A stretch of DNA of 64,000 nt from Secundilactobacillus yichangensis (GCF_016861565.1 NZ_BOLK01000002.1:124001-188000); one strand, 5' to 3'; positions 13,912 to 23,441 are shown, numbered from the stretch's first letter. Translations and numbers: made by a program. Notes: a model not told the origin generated them from the sequence alone.

Positions 13912-13932
13912 TTACAGTAACAGTGGTATATT
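13912..13932 (+). promoter_or_regulatory. Repressor promoter with third operator-like site
   Basis: TGGTATATT (extended -10, TATATT at 13927-13932) lies upstream of the cI-like gene. No good -35 is present. The palindrome TTACAGTAA at 13912-13920 sits where a -35 would be. This would let Cro-like or CI-like protein control repressor synthesis. Confidence 0.5.
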
Positions 13933-13973
13933 AAAGTTGTTAAATCGGTAACCTATTTGGGGGTGTAATAGAA

Positions 13974-14381
13974 ATGGACAATGAGCTTATACAGAGAATC
14001 ATAAATTTAAGAGAGTCGCATGATTGGACACAAAAAGACCTTGCTGACAGAATAAATACCAGCAAGGTTACAATGAATAAAATCGAACATGGAGTTCGTA
14101 AAGTTAGTAGTTCAGAATTAAAACAATTAGCTGACGTGTTTGGGGTTTCAACTGACTACCTGCTTGGACACGATACATCATCTACACCCAAGCACATTGA
14201 TGTTGAAGATATTGTTGATCAGCAAGCTATGCTAACATCTCGTAATCATGCCCTATCAGATGAAGACCGTAATGCTATTCGTGCATTATTGACGACTTAC
14301 CTCAATTCATCTGAAGGCCAAGATAGATTGCGTAAGTTTGGCGGATATGATGACGAAGGAAATAAAAAGGACGAGAAGTAA
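13974..14381 (+). CDS. CI/ImmR-like phage repressor
   Basis: This 135-residue protein has an XRE helix-turn-helix in residues 5-65 (IINLRESHDWTQKDLADRIN, TSKVTMNKIEHGVRKVSSSE, LKQLADVFGVSTDYLLG). The C-terminal part is short and charged, with no LexA-type peptidase domain. That is the ImmR type, normally inactivated by an ImmA protease encoded next door. GGGGGTG precedes the ATG by a good distance. It keeps the prophage silent by binding the operators at 13854-13920. Confidence 0.88.
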   Translation: MDNELIQRIINLRESHDWTQKDLADRINTSKVTMNKIEHGVRKVSSSELKQLADVFGVSTDYLLGHDTSSTPKHIDVEDIVDQQAMLTSRNHALSDEDRNAIRALLTTYLNSSEGQDRLRKFGGYDDEGNKKDEK

Positions 14382-14382
14382 T

Positions 14383-14844
14383 ATGATTTTTGACAGTTTA
14401 GAGGAGGCTATGAACAACCTCGACACTTTTATTTCATATGATATTGACGCCTTTATTAAGTACTTCAAAATCAGTTTGCATTATACAGAATCCCTACCGG
14501 AAAACATTAATGGTTATACCGTTCCACTAACCCGCACGATGTTTATTAACGAGCACGCAAGGAACAAACTCTTCGTTAAACATCATGAGTTCATTCACTG
14601 CCTATTGGACGAAAACGCTGAACCGTTAATAGAATCAGTTTATATGGAGGGTACGCGAATAGAGCATCGTGCAGACGTTGGTGCCCTCGCGATGATGATC
14701 AAATAATATGTAGGCTGTCTGGATATAAGGCCGTCAGAGCTAAATATCATACATTTACAACAGTATTATGGCCTCGATGACAAGTACCTTTATGACCTTG
14801 CTGATGTGGCTGAAAAATTATATGGAATCAGAATAGATTTGTGA
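14383..14844 (+). pseudogene. ImmA/IrrE-like metallopeptidase gene with in-frame stop
   Basis: ATG 14383 follows AAGGACGAGAAG just after the repressor gene. The frame contains the zinc site KHHEFIHCLLDE (HExxH) and EHRADVGALAMMIK, then TAA at 14704-14706. The same frame stays open after the stop with protein-like sequence (YVGCLDIRPSELNIIHLQQY, YGLDDKYLYDLADVAEKLYG) and ends at TGA 14842-14844. CAA to TAA would explain the break. ImmA proteins cleave ImmR-type repressors on DNA damage, so loss of the C-terminal part could impair induction. The truncated 107-residue product still has the catalytic motif. Confidence 0.75.
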
Positions 14845-14899
14845 AATAATTTCATTTTACACATTGATAAACTAACTAATTATGCTGGGAGATATAACC

Positions 14900-15637
14900 A
14901 TGGAGAACACGAGATTCTGTAATAAATGTGGCAAGGAAATACCAATTGATTCAGAGTTCTGCCCCTATTGTGGTGCTACGCAACCAAAAATTGATGCCGT
15001 GGCTAGTCAAAATGTTCAGTCGGCGTCAGGAGACGCAAATCACCCCTCTCAATCTAAAAACACAACTGCCAATTTAAAGCAAAAACCCAAAAATCGTTTA
15101 TGGCTATGGCTTGCTTTGCTTATTGTTATTATCGTTGTTTCAGGCGGTGGATATGCAGCATACGCTCACCATGAGGCCGTAAAGCGTCAGGAAACGATTG
15201 CAGCTAATAATGCATCCTTTAATGAATACCACGATGACTTTATAGATCAATCACAGAAGATAGGAACAAATCTTGAGAATCTAGGGAACGACGTTCAAAC
15301 TGCTTGGCACGATGCAATTTTTGAGGACGCAGGAGCAAAAGTAAACGGTAAGTATTATACAGATTTCAATAAGGCCACCCAAGCTGTTTTTGACAAATAC
15401 ACAGCCAACGGAAAAGTTGATAAGATTCTTAAAGAAAAATCGGATATTAAAGAAGACTACAAATTAATGCAAAGATTCAAGACAAAGGACAAACAGAGCA
15501 GCTTTGATGATGTCAAAAATACGTATCAAGATGTGAAGACCATGTACTCTACTGTTACTAACCCAACAGGAACATATAATGACTTTTCTAGCGCATTTTC
15601 AAAGGCTGACAATGATTTAGGTAGCGATTTAAATTAA
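14900..15637 (+). CDS. Zinc-ribbon membrane protein, probable lysogenic conversion gene
   Basis: About 245 residues. An N-terminal zinc ribbon (RFCNKCGKEIPIDSEFCPYC, two CxxC pairs) is followed by a Ser/Gln linker, one membrane helix (LWLWLALLIVIIVVSGGGYA) and an extracellular helical domain of about 150 residues. ATG 14900 with GGGAG 8 bases upstream is preferred over an in-frame ATG at 14882. Such zinc_ribbon_2 proteins are common in Lactobacillaceae; their function is unknown. It lies between the repressor module and the integrase, where prophages carry host-altering genes. Confidence 0.75.
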   Translation: MENTRFCNKCGKEIPIDSEFCPYCGATQPKIDAVASQNVQSASGDANHPSQSKNTTANLKQKPKNRLWLWLALLIVIIVVSGGGYAAYAHHEAVKRQETIAANNASFNEYHDDFIDQSQKIGTNLENLGNDVQTAWHDAIFEDAGAKVNGKYYTDFNKATQAVFDKYTANGKVDKILKEKSDIKEDYKLMQRFKTKDKQSSFDDVKNTYQDVKTMYSTVTNPTGTYNDFSSAFSKADNDLGSDLN

Positions 15638-15664
15638 TTATTAATGGATTGGGGAGATTCTAAA

Positions 15665-16300
15665 ATGAAATTCAAAAAATATGTAATGCTTGCCGTAGCC
15701 ACCCTTGCATTGGGTACTGGTCTGAGTTTAGGACAAACAAATGCTCATGCGCTTGCATCTTATTGGAAGTCCGCTCATTGGGTCACGCTCACCCAAAATG
15801 TCACTGTCTATAAAATTAACAACAATAGTAAACATGTTGTTAAAAAGTACACCGCTCATTCAGGTTCCCATTACAAAATGAATCACTGGGATGTTAACTA
15901 CAGCTGGGTATTGCAATCAGGCCACTTTAACACCGGCAACACGTATACTTACACAGTTAAACGTGCTTGGAATAGTTCCAGCTGGTTCAAAATGGGAACC
16001 CACAAAGTAACTAGTAAAAGAAGCTCTGTAAAATATAAATCCTTCCACGGTTATCGGATAGCAACTTCAAAAAGCGATATCTCCTATAATACTTTCTATG
16101 ATACAAAAACGCATGCAACTTTGTCTGATTATCGCCCCACTCAAGCAAGTAAAGTGATTTTCAAATATGGATCCCATGTTTCTCCTAAGGCTCATGAATG
16201 GACTTGGTTCCACGGCAAAGGTCAGAGCTTATTAACTGACTACCGTTATATTGGTGGAAAATGGATAAAAATAGATACGACAGATACCAGCAAAATTTAA
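15665..16300 (+). CDS. Secreted protein, 211 aa
   Basis: The N-terminus MKFKKYVMLAVATLALGTGL followed by NAHALA is a clear signal peptide. The mature protein is rich in Lys, Ser, Tyr, Trp and His (KSAHWVTLTQNVTVYKINNN, THKVTSKRSSVKYKSFHGYR), basic, and likely beta-rich, similar in style to many small secreted Lactobacillus proteins. ATG 15665 has GGGGAGA upstream. First of three secreted-protein genes in a row on the prophage. Function unknown. Confidence 0.75.
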   Translation: MKFKKYVMLAVATLALGTGLSLGQTNAHALASYWKSAHWVTLTQNVTVYKINNNSKHVVKKYTAHSGSHYKMNHWDVNYSWVLQSGHFNTGNTYTYTVKRAWNSSSWFKMGTHKVTSKRSSVKYKSFHGYRIATSKSDISYNTFYDTKTHATLSDYRPTQASKVIFKYGSHVSPKAHEWTWFHGKGQSLLTDYRYIGGKWIKIDTTDTSKI

Positions 16301-16326
16301 GACTATAGATTAGGAGCTATTTCAAA

Positions 16327-16671
16327 ATGAAACCAAGAAACTATGTATTATTAGGGGCTACTGGTTTAGTACTTGGTGTCAGCATACCGTTTACACAAAC
16401 AAAAGCCAGTGCTGCAACATGGCACACATCTTCACTGCCAGTTAAATTACGTGGTACCTGGCACGGCAAATATACCGGACAAAAACTTTATGTTTATCGA
16501 CACTCGATTCGATATGCCGGTGAAAAAGCCATGACTCATATTAAATGGCTTTATGCAGGCAACAATTACTATCGTTTAAAAGGTCACGGATTTTCCGATT
16601 CCACACTTTTTCATTACATTAATAGGCATAAACTGACAACGTATTCGATGGAACATACATTTTATAGATAG
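16327..16671 (+). CDS. Secreted protein, 114 aa
   Basis: A signal peptide (MKPRNYVLLGATGLVLGVSI, KASAA) precedes a small basic domain: PVKLRGTWHGKYTGQKLYVY, then RHSIRY and HYINRHKLTTYSMEHTFYR. The P..LRGTW...Y pattern recurs in the next gene as IPARFRHNWKYYGDG, so the two are probably distant paralogues. TAGGAGC precedes the ATG. Function unknown; it would act outside the cell or in the wall. Confidence 0.75.
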   Translation: MKPRNYVLLGATGLVLGVSIPFTQTKASAATWHTSSLPVKLRGTWHGKYTGQKLYVYRHSIRYAGEKAMTHIKWLYAGNNYYRLKGHGFSDSTLFHYINRHKLTTYSMEHTFYR

Positions 16672-16781
16672 TTAAATAGTTCTTTCTGGTACTTCTATTT
16701 TAAGCAATTCCAAAATATTGATGCATAGTCCAGATACCGATGACTATAAAAGCTGAATTCATTTAATGAGATCAGGTTTTA

Positions 16782-17156
16782 ATGCGTTTTAGAAAACTTG
16801 TCACTTTAGGTATTACTACTCTTTCTTTAGGTACAGCTGGTGCTGCATTAGCACAACCAGTTGAAGCCCATGCTGCCACGGCCATCCCCGCCCGTTTCCG
16901 TCATAATTGGAAATATTATGGCGATGGTCACACGATAATTCTTAGAATGCACAAATATTCTGTAAGCTATTACGATGGTAACAAGGGCTATGGCGGTAGT
17001 TGGGAAAAACGTTATTATAAAAAAGCATCTAAAAATCACTACTACGTTTTAGCACCAAAAAGGAAGACTGAACAAGGTATGGGTGTTAAATACGTTAACA
17101 GCCATAAATTACATCTAGAATATGATGTAAGTATCCTTACTATGCATCGCTATTAA
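16782..17156 (+). CDS. Secreted protein, 124 aa
   Basis: The signal peptide is MRFRKLVTLGITTLSLGTAG with VEAHAA at the cleavage region. The mature domain (IPARFRHNWKYYGDGHTIIL, MHKYSVSYYDGNKGYGGSWE) is basic and aromatic-rich and resembles the preceding gene. The ribosome binding site is weak (AGG only). It is followed by a short terminator at 17174-17196, which ends the conversion-gene unit before the integrase. Confidence 0.72.
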   Translation: MRFRKLVTLGITTLSLGTAGAALAQPVEAHAATAIPARFRHNWKYYGDGHTIILRMHKYSVSYYDGNKGYGGSWEKRYYKKASKNHYYVLAPKRKTEQGMGVKYVNSHKLHLEYDVSILTMHRY

Positions 17157-17173
17157 TATATTATGCCGAATAT

Positions 17174-17196
17174 TAGCCCACGAGGGCTTTTATTTG
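17174..17196 (+). terminator. Rho-independent terminator
   Basis: AGCCC-ACGA-GGGCT followed by TTTTATTT, just after the last secreted-protein gene and before the integrase. Confidence 0.65.
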
Positions 17197-17255
17197 ACAC
17201 CAAAAAAGAACGTACATTTGATAAAGGCAATAACATGTAGAAAGGATGATGATAT

Positions 17256-18446
17256 ATGCCGAAAAGACGTAACTCATCTATTAAACCTTATAAGGTTAAA
17301 AATAGACAGTCAGGCAAACTAGAGACCAAATATCGGTTTCAGATTTATGTGGGCATCAATCCCCTAACCGGTAAGCAAACGTCTACTCGCCGGTCTGGAT
17401 TCTTGAGCTATGATGCTGCCGATGAAGCTTATAACCAACTGCAGGTTCAGATTGATAATGGTTCTTATTTTAAAGAGCAGCGGGAGCATAATGAAACCTT
17501 CCAACAAATATTTGACCTCTGGTGGAAAACTTATGAGCCAACTGTCCGCTTAACCACTGCTCAAAAGACAAAACAGTGGTTCCACTTGCGGATACTCCCC
17601 CCGTTTGGGAAAAAACTAATCCGCGAAATTACTCCTGCTCAAGTTCAAACAGAGATCAATCGTTGGGCGGCACAAATTGTCCGTTATAAAACTTATGTAG
17701 ACTATTTAAACCGGGTCTTCAAGTTTGCAATGATTATGGGTGCGATTGATGTTAACCCTGTAGATCACGTTATTATCCCCAAAAAAGGTAAACCATCCAC
17801 TCGGAAATCGAAAGAAAACTTTTGGGAGCCAGGTCAACTGGAAATCTTCATGAAGTTTATTGATGATAAGCCACTGGATATTCTTGCCTTTTACCGGACA
17901 GTAGCCATGACTGGCCTTCGCCGTGGTGAATTACTTGCTTTGCGTTGGTGCGATGTTGACTTCCATAACCAATGTCTGTCGGTTAAACACTCTGTGTTTC
18001 ATGACGAGGAAACGAACGAATATGTACTGGGACCAACGAAGACGAAAGCTAGTGTGCGGGAAGTCCCTCTTGACCCAAAGACAGCCAAGATACTTGCTCA
18101 GTGGCGGAGCACGCAGCATGCATTAATTGGCGGTCGATCTTTTCATCTGGATCAATTAGTTTTTCCCAGTCCGGCTGACCATAACCGAGTTATGCAATTC
18201 GATCGCCCTGGTATAGTTCTGGATCGGCTAATCAAGGAGGTCAAACTGCCACGAATCACCATGCATGGATTTAGGCACACGTATGCTACCTGGATGTATG
18301 AAACTAATCCAACTATTACACCTAAAGATATGCAGCTCTTGCTGGGTCACGAAACTATAAGAATGACGATGGATATCTACACCCACTCAACTGATACCGG
18401 ACAGCAAAAAGTTGCTTTATTTCTCAACAGTAAGGTTGATTTCTAG
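17256..18446 (+). CDS. int: Phage tyrosine integrase
   Basis: A 396-residue tyrosine recombinase. It has an N-terminal arm-binding domain (YRFQIYVGINPLTGKQTSTR), a core-binding SAM-like domain (TFQQIFDLWWKTYEPTVRLT) and the catalytic domain with the first Arg in MTGLRRGELLALRW, HGFRHTYATWMYE and GHETIRMTMDIYTH carrying the catalytic Tyr. AAAGGATGATGAT precedes the ATG. It lies about 170 bp from the 3' end of tRNA-Ser(CGA), the probable attachment gene. It catalyses integration and, with an excisionase, excision. Confidence 0.96.
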   Translation: MPKRRNSSIKPYKVKNRQSGKLETKYRFQIYVGINPLTGKQTSTRRSGFLSYDAADEAYNQLQVQIDNGSYFKEQREHNETFQQIFDLWWKTYEPTVRLTTAQKTKQWFHLRILPPFGKKLIREITPAQVQTEINRWAAQIVRYKTYVDYLNRVFKFAMIMGAIDVNPVDHVIIPKKGKPSTRKSKENFWEPGQLEIFMKFIDDKPLDILAFYRTVAMTGLRRGELLALRWCDVDFHNQCLSVKHSVFHDEETNEYVLGPTKTKASVREVPLDPKTAKILAQWRSTQHALIGGRSFHLDQLVFPSPADHNRVMQFDRPGIVLDRLIKEVKLPRITMHGFRHTYATWMYETNPTITPKDMQLLLGHETIRMTMDIYTHSTDTGQQKVALFLNSKVDF

Positions 18447-18462
18447 CGGTTTCTGACGTGTT

Positions 18463-18498
18463 ACTAAGCAAGATCGATCTGATTTGAGCTTGCTTAGT
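18463..18498. repeat. Perfect 10-bp inverted repeat after integrase
   Basis: ACTAAGCAAG at 18463-18472 and CTTGCTTAGT at 18489-18498, with a 16-bp loop. No T run follows, so it is a weak terminator candidate. It lies between the integrase stop and tRNA-Ser. It may be a terminator of int lacking a tail or a protein-binding site at the attachment region. Confidence 0.5.
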
Positions 18499-18553
18499 TC
18501 CCAGCTTAGATAAAACACCTTAATATTTGGAAGCATTAGGATGCTGATAATAT

Positions 18554-18593
18554 AAAAAAACCACAACGGCAACCTTTTAGATTACCATTGTGG
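18554..18593 (-). terminator. Terminator downstream of tRNA-Ser
   Basis: On the minus strand CCACAATGGTAA pairs with TTGCCGTTGTGG, with two G-U/mismatch positions, and is followed by seven Ts. It ends transcription from tRNA-Ser. Confidence 0.7.
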
Positions 18594-18612
18594 GCTATTG
18601 GGATGAATTAAA

Positions 18613-18699
18613 GGAGAGTACAGGATTTGAACCTGCGCGCCGGTATTAGCCGGTTCGCCGGATTTCGAGTCCGGTGCATTACCACTCTGCCAACTCTCC
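18613..18699 (-). tRNA. tRNA-Ser(CGA), probable phage attachment gene
   Basis: An 87-nt cloverleaf on the minus strand. GGAGAGT pairs with ACTCTCC as acceptor stem. The anticodon arm is CCGGA-CTCGAAA-TCCGG with anticodon CGA (18667-18665). A long variable arm (ACCGG/CCGGC) marks the serine class, and the T loop is GGTTCAAATCC. CCA is not encoded. The integrase gene lies next to its 3' end, so this is probably the bacterial attachment gene; the matching left attachment site is outside the window. Confidence 0.95.
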
Positions 18700-18782
18700 A
18701 TAACAACACACTAAATAATTATAACAAACCTAGCCAAACTTGCAACTACTAGTCATAAATATTTAGTGTGTTAATTTAATTT

Positions 18783-19301
18783 TTAATATTCCATCAAACT
18801 AAAGATATCGTAACCCTTGATCTTATCGCGACCGTGCAAATCCTTTAATTCGATAATAAAGGCAGTTCCAACGACAATTCCGCCAAGTTCTTCTACCAAG
18901 TCAATCGTTGCACTGATCGTACCCCCAGTAGCCAATAAATCATCGGTTACCAACACACGTTGACCGGGTTTAATTGCATCCTTATGCAAATAGAGCGCTG
19001 ACTTACCATATTCAAGATCATACGTTGCCTTGACCGTCGCACGGGGTAACTTACCCTCTTTGCGAGCCGGTGCAAAACCAATGCCAAGTTCATATGCCAC
19101 AGGACAGCCCACAATGAAACCACGTGCTTCAGGTCCAACGATCATATCCACATTTTTACTGCGTGCGTAGTCCACCAATAGGTCAGTTGCGTAGCGGTAT
19201 GCCTTGCCATCTGACATCAATGGTGAAATATCACGGAACATTACACCGGGTTCAGGATAATTTGGCACCGTCGCAACGTAATTCTTTAAATCCATTGTCA
19301 T
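18783..19301 (-). CDS. apt: Adenine phosphoribosyltransferase
   Basis: About 172 residues. It converts adenine and PRPP to AMP in purine salvage. The PRPP-binding motif is [14 protein letters not shown], and [19 protein letters not shown] and [12 protein letters not shown] are typical Apt motifs. ATG 19301 ([19 protein letters not shown]) is chosen because the in-frame TTG at 19313 directly abuts the AAAGGAG site. It lies directly downstream of recJ, an order common in Lactobacillaceae. Confidence 0.96.
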   Translation of the reverse strand: MTMDLKNYVATVPNYPEPGVMFRDISPLMSDGKAYRYATDLLVDYARSKNVDMIVGPEARGFIVGCPVAYELGIGFAPARKEGKLPRATVKATYDLEYGKSALYLHKDAIKPGQRVLVTDDLLATGGTISATIDLVEELGGIVVGTAFIIELKDLHGRDKIKGYDIFSLMEY

Positions 19302-19318
19302 TTTTAATAGCAACTCCT

Positions 19319-21649
19319 TTAATCTTGTGCAATTAGCGAGGTCAACAAAGACTTAAAGTCAGCCGTTTCGCTATACAATAGTTGTTTTTCAGTTTCAATC
19401 TGCTGTTGTCGTTTTTGGTAACTTGGTGCGTCTGTGATCTGATGATGAGCTGGTTGTTCTACCTCATTCAATTTACCATTGGCAATAGTCACAAAACCCA
19501 GCTCACGAAAAATCTGCAACATCAAGACTAACTGAGTTGGAACGATTTGTAAATACTTTGCCAGCTCATTCAGCCGATGTGAGACGTCCACGTCATGATG
19601 TGTTTGAACGAACCTAAACAGTTTAGCATATTGTGCGCGATCTGGCATCCCCAAAAGATAATGACTTTCCTTTAAATAAAAATAAGCAACAATTTGATCA
19701 GCCTGAACAGCATTTAAAGCCACCTTTAAATCGCCAATTTGAGCCGGACAATCCACTAAATACACAGTTGGTGTACGGACCTTACCAAGTCGTTTAGCGT
19801 CCGTCAGCAGCCAGGAATTAGCCGTAGCGGGAATTTGCGGCTTAAGTTTCTCATAAAGTCGCTGATTAAAGAAAACGTAGGTTGCGTTTGCATCCTGGAA
19901 CATGTCTTGACGCAACTTTTGCGTTCGCTGATCACTGATGACTAATCCGTCAACTGCCAGGTCCTTTACCATAACTTGCATTGAGGTACGGCCCTGCCAA
20001 ACGTTGATGTCAATCTGCCCCACTACTTTCACCTGCTGCGGTGCACTCTGAAGAACTGGTGCCAGCTCACCTGCTCCAAAATCAATGGCGTTCAGCTGAT
20101 GATTTTGGTCGGTTAACTGAAACTTCAAATGTTTACCATCAGCACCAATCGCTTTGACGTTTTGAACAGCACTAGGTTTAAAAGCAAACATTGGAACCGG
20201 ATTATCAGTCCCAAACGGTGCTAACTGACGGAGTTGCTGGTACAAATCTTCCGAAACATCACCAACCGGCATCTCAGAAGCCACCGTTAGTTGCGTCTTA
20301 GGCTGATCAGCTAACTTTTGATCTACAGCGGCCTGATCAAAACCGGCTTGTAATTGGTCTAATTGATCAGCTTTTGCCGTCATCCCAACCGCAGCAGCAT
20401 GACCACCAAAATTAACCAGCAGGTCACGCTGACCATCGAAAGCATCGAACAGGTTAAACCCGGATACGCTGCGGCCTGAGCCCTTCGCTGTACCGTTTTC
20501 CGAATTAACGTCCAGCACGACGGTCGGCTTGCCAGTAACCTCAACTACCTTACTAGCCACGATTCCAAGTACGCCTTCATGCCAGCCCTTGCCGGTAATC
20601 AGCATGGTTGGGTGATCGCGATGATTTTCATCCTGAGCTTGAGCAAGTGCCACTTCACTAATATCAGCCACTAACTTTTGTCGATACTTATTTTGCTTTT
20701 CAGTCAATGCTGCAAGCTTCTCAGCCCGATCTTCATCCAAAGTTGTCAGTAACTCAACGGCTGGTGCAGCATCATCTAAACGCCCCAGTGCATTCAACCG
20801 AGGTGCGATTCCAAATCCAATCGACTGTTCATCAAGTCGGTCTGGGTCAATGCCAGCTTCCTTAATGAGGGCAACTAGGCCCAGCCGATCCGTTTGAGAA
20901 AGCAGCTGTAAGCCAGCTGTAACCAATACTCGGTTTTCATCAACCAGCGGTACCAAGTCAGCAACCGTACCAATGGCTGCAAGGTCCAGCATTTCCTGCG
21001 GGACTTCGTCTAATAGTGCTGTTGCCACCTTAAAGGCCACTCCAGCACCAGATAAACCACCAAAGGGATACTGAGCCTCAGGATGACGCGGGTGAATAAT
21101 TGCGTAAGCATCAGGCAGCTTAGCCGGCAGTTCATGGTGATCGGTAACGACTACATCACAGCCAAGTTCATTGGCGCGAGCAATGGCATCATTACCAGCA
21201 ACCCCATTATCCACGGTAACAATCAGCTGGGTGCCGTCCTTAATCAAACGCTCGAACGCTGCGACGTTAGGACCGTAACCATCAACAAAACGATTGGGAA
21301 TAAAGTAATCAACGTTAGCACCGATTTGATCTAACGTTTCATATAGAATCGAAGTGCTAGTCACACCATCCGCATCATAGTCACCGTAAATCGTGATGTG
21401 ATCACCATTCGCCACTGCACTTTGAATCCGTTCCACGCCCTTTTGCATGTCGTGCATCGCCATTGGATCATGCATCTGAGAAAGATCAGGTTGAAGGAAC
21501 TGTTCAGCTTTCTCCTTAGAATCGTAACCACGGTTCAGTAAAATTTGACCCACCATTGGTTCAATAGACAATGCATCAGCCAGCTGCGTTGCTTCATCAC
21601 TGGGACGATCCACGTTTTTTATTTGCCAATCATAATGTGGTTCAATCAT
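19319..21649 (-). CDS. recJ: Single-stranded-DNA-specific exonuclease RecJ
   Basis: About 776 residues. The DHH phosphoesterase motifs [15 protein letters not shown] and VVTDHHELP bind the catalytic metals. The DHHA1 region contains [20 protein letters not shown] and GGHAAAVGM, and a long C-terminal extension typical of Firmicutes RecJ follows. It degrades single strands 5' to 3' in repair and recombination. ATG 21649 has AAGGA at good spacing; the upstream in-frame ATGs overlap the LapA-like gene and are less likely. Confidence 0.96.
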   Translation of the reverse strand: MIEPHYDWQIKNVDRPSDEATQLADALSIEPMVGQILLNRGYDSKEKAEQFLQPDLSQMHDPMAMHDMQKGVERIQSAVANGDHITIYGDYDADGVTSTSILYETLDQIGANVDYFIPNRFVDGYGPNVAAFERLIKDGTQLIVTVDNGVAGNDAIARANELGCDVVVTDHHELPAKLPDAYAIIHPRHPEAQYPFGGLSGAGVAFKVATALLDEVPQEMLDLAAIGTVADLVPLVDENRVLVTAGLQLLSQTDRLGLVALIKEAGIDPDRLDEQSIGFGIAPRLNALGRLDDAAPAVELLTTLDEDRAEKLAALTEKQNKYRQKLVADISEVALAQAQDENHRDHPTMLITGKGWHEGVLGIVASKVVEVTGKPTVVLDVNSENGTAKGSGRSVSGFNLFDAFDGQRDLLVNFGGHAAAVGMTAKADQLDQLQAGFDQAAVDQKLADQPKTQLTVASEMPVGDVSEDLYQQLRQLAPFGTDNPVPMFAFKPSAVQNVKAIGADGKHLKFQLTDQNHQLNAIDFGAGELAPVLQSAPQQVKVVGQIDINVWQGRTSMQVMVKDLAVDGLVISDQRTQKLRQDMFQDANATYVFFNQRLYEKLKPQIPATANSWLLTDAKRLGKVRTPTVYLVDCPAQIGDLKVALNAVQADQIVAYFYLKESHYLLGMPDRAQYAKLFRFVQTHHDVDVSHRLNELAKYLQIVPTQLVLMLQIFRELGFVTIANGKLNEVEQPAHHQITDAPSYQKRQQQIETEKQLLYSETADFKSLLTSLIAQD

Positions 21650-21986
21650 GAACATCATCCTTTGCTTCTGGTTGTTTTTTCTTCACCTCACCGGCGTTAA
21701 CTGAATGAGTTTTCACCGTTTGGGTTTCATCCAGGCGAGTCTCCAAAGCTTGAATGCGACTCGTCTGATGCTTAATGGTTTTCTTATTGTGATAATTGGA
21801 AATTGTCGCAAAAAGGAACATTAAAAGTGCCCCCAAGAACACAGCAACTAGTAAAATCAATACTAGTGGCCACGAAACGGTTGTAAACCCGAAATGAATC
21901 GGAATCGACTCCGTATTCATCACCGAAAAAATTGCGATTAAAATCACAATTAAAATGGCAATGATCACTTTTCCTTGACGTTTCAT
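21642..21986 (-). CDS. LapA domain membrane protein
   Basis: A 114-residue protein with two membrane helices (VIIAILIVILIAIFSVMNTE and WPLVLILLVAVFLGALLMFL) and a cytoplasmic coiled-coil tail (HQTSRIQALETRLDETQTVK), the layout of the LapA/DUF1049 family. The role in Gram-positive bacteria is unclear. It overlaps recJ and follows rnz closely, so it is probably part of the rnz-recJ-apt transcript. Confidence 0.88.
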   Translation of the reverse strand: MKRQGKVIIAILIVILIAIFSVMNTESIPIHFGFTTVSWPLVLILLVAVFLGALLMFLFATISNYHNKKTIKHQTSRIQALETRLDETQTVKTHSVNAGEVKKKQPEAKDDVHD

Positions 21987-21998
21987 TGAAGAGTCCTC

Positions 21999-22937
21999 CT
22001 ATTCCCGTTCCTTATCAAACGGGATATCAACTACATCAAAATCCTTCACCACTTTTGTATTACTGAAGACCGCTTGCGCCTGCTTTTCTAAATCATGGGC
22101 GAGCTTCCCATTATACCGAGCAGAAATATGATTCAATAATAGCTGACCGACATGCGAAGTTTTAGCAATGTTGGCTGCCTGCACGTTAGTTGAATGGTAG
22201 TAACTATGAGCCATTGCCGCTTCGTCCTTAGCAAACGTACTTTCATGAACTAATACATCTGCATTTTCGGCTAATTTGTAACTATTAGCGGTTTTGCGCG
22301 TATCACCTAAGATAGCAACAATCCGCCCCTTTTGAGCATGCCCAATATAGTCCTGACCATTAATTTTTCTACCATCCTCTAAAGTAACGGTTTTACCAGC
22401 TTTAAGCTGACCGTATACTGGCCCAGAAGGAACGTTGTCCTCGTGAAGCTTGTCAACCATTAACTCACCGGGATGATCGCGTTCTACAACCCGATACCCG
22501 AACGTTTCAATCTTATGATCTAAATGTTCAGCGTACACCGTAAATTTATCGTCATGGAAGATTTCACCGCCGCCGGTTAATTCCACAAACTCGATGAAGT
22601 AAGACAACTTGGTTTCCGAAACTTTCAAACTTGTTAGTACGAAATTACGAATCCCTTTAGGACCGTAAATGGTCAACTTATCGTTACCACCTTGAAAGGA
22701 GCGGCTACTTAGTAAGCCTGGCAACCCGAAAATATGATCACCATGCAGGTGAGTAATAAATATTTTATCGATTTTTCGCGGTTTGATCGTTGTTCTTAAA
22801 ATCTGTTGCTGAGTACCTTCGCCGGCATCAAACAGCCAGATGGAATTGCGTTCTTCTAGTAACCGTAATGCTAAGCTGCTGACGTTTCTAAACTTTCCAG
22901 GGGAACCAGCACCGGTACCTAAAAATTCAATTTGCAT
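21999..22937 (-). CDS. rnz: Ribonuclease Z
   Basis: A 312-residue metallo-beta-lactamase-fold tRNA 3' processing endonuclease. It begins [20 protein letters not shown], has the zinc motif [15 protein letters not shown], the exosite and [11 protein letters not shown], and the late ligands HISARY. It removes 3' trailers from tRNA precursors lacking an encoded CCA, such as the tRNA-Ser in this window. Confidence 0.96.
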   Translation of the reverse strand: MQIEFLGTGAGSPGKFRNVSSLALRLLEERNSIWLFDAGEGTQQQILRTTIKPRKIDKIFITHLHGDHIFGLPGLLSSRSFQGGNDKLTIYGPKGIRNFVLTSLKVSETKLSYFIEFVELTGGGEIFHDDKFTVYAEHLDHKIETFGYRVVERDHPGELMVDKLHEDNVPSGPVYGQLKAGKTVTLEDGRKINGQDYIGHAQKGRIVAILGDTRKTANSYKLAENADVLVHESTFAKDEAAMAHSYYHSTNVQAANIAKTSHVGQLLLNHISARYNGKLAHDLEKQAQAVFSNTKVVKDFDVVDIPFDKERE

Positions 22938-23159
22938 ATCTGTCGTCCTTTTCTATCTATCTTGCACCGAACATCTCAGCTGGTGTTATCTGGTCCCTTT
23001 TATCAGGGTTCCTAACCCTATAATTGTATCAGATTCAGGGTGTGATTGTTTGATTATTTCACTGAAATTCAGAATGTTATGCTTGGGGAAACTAAAGTGA
23101 CACGTTGCGCAATTGTTGTCAAAGATAATGTATAATTAAGATTAGAGGAAGTGAAAAAT

Positions 23160-23426
23160 TTGCGTCTAGGAGAGCTTATCACATTAGTGCACCAGTTAGG
23201 CCCTAACTTGAAGCTGGGTTTCGACACTAACCCAATAACGCCCATCTCTGGTATGTCAACTGCCGAAAATCACCTGCTGCTGCACGGCGTCACTCAAACG
23301 CCTTTAACTGTTGGCTCATTTCGGCAGCATGCCACTCACTTCAATCACCAACTAACCGTTTTCAAGTCTAACGGTAGCAGGTTATACGGATTTCGCCAAT
23401 CGGAGCACTGGTTACTATTTAAATAA
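23160..23426 (+). CDS. Small conserved-looking protein of unknown function
   Basis: About 88 residues. It begins at TTG 23160 (RLGELITLVHQLGPNLKLGF), 9 bases after GAGGAA. A GTG at 23151 directly abuts that site and is less likely. A TATAAT -10 lies at 23131-23136. The mature sequence has no signal peptide or cysteine. It is followed at once by the lipoprotein gene, with which it is probably co-transcribed. No family recognised. Confidence 0.6.
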   Translation: MRLGELITLVHQLGPNLKLGFDTNPITPISGMSTAENHLLLHGVTQTPLTVGSFRQHATHFNHQLTVFKSNGSRLYGFRQSEHWLLFK

Positions 23427-23441
23427 TGGAGGATCTTTAAT

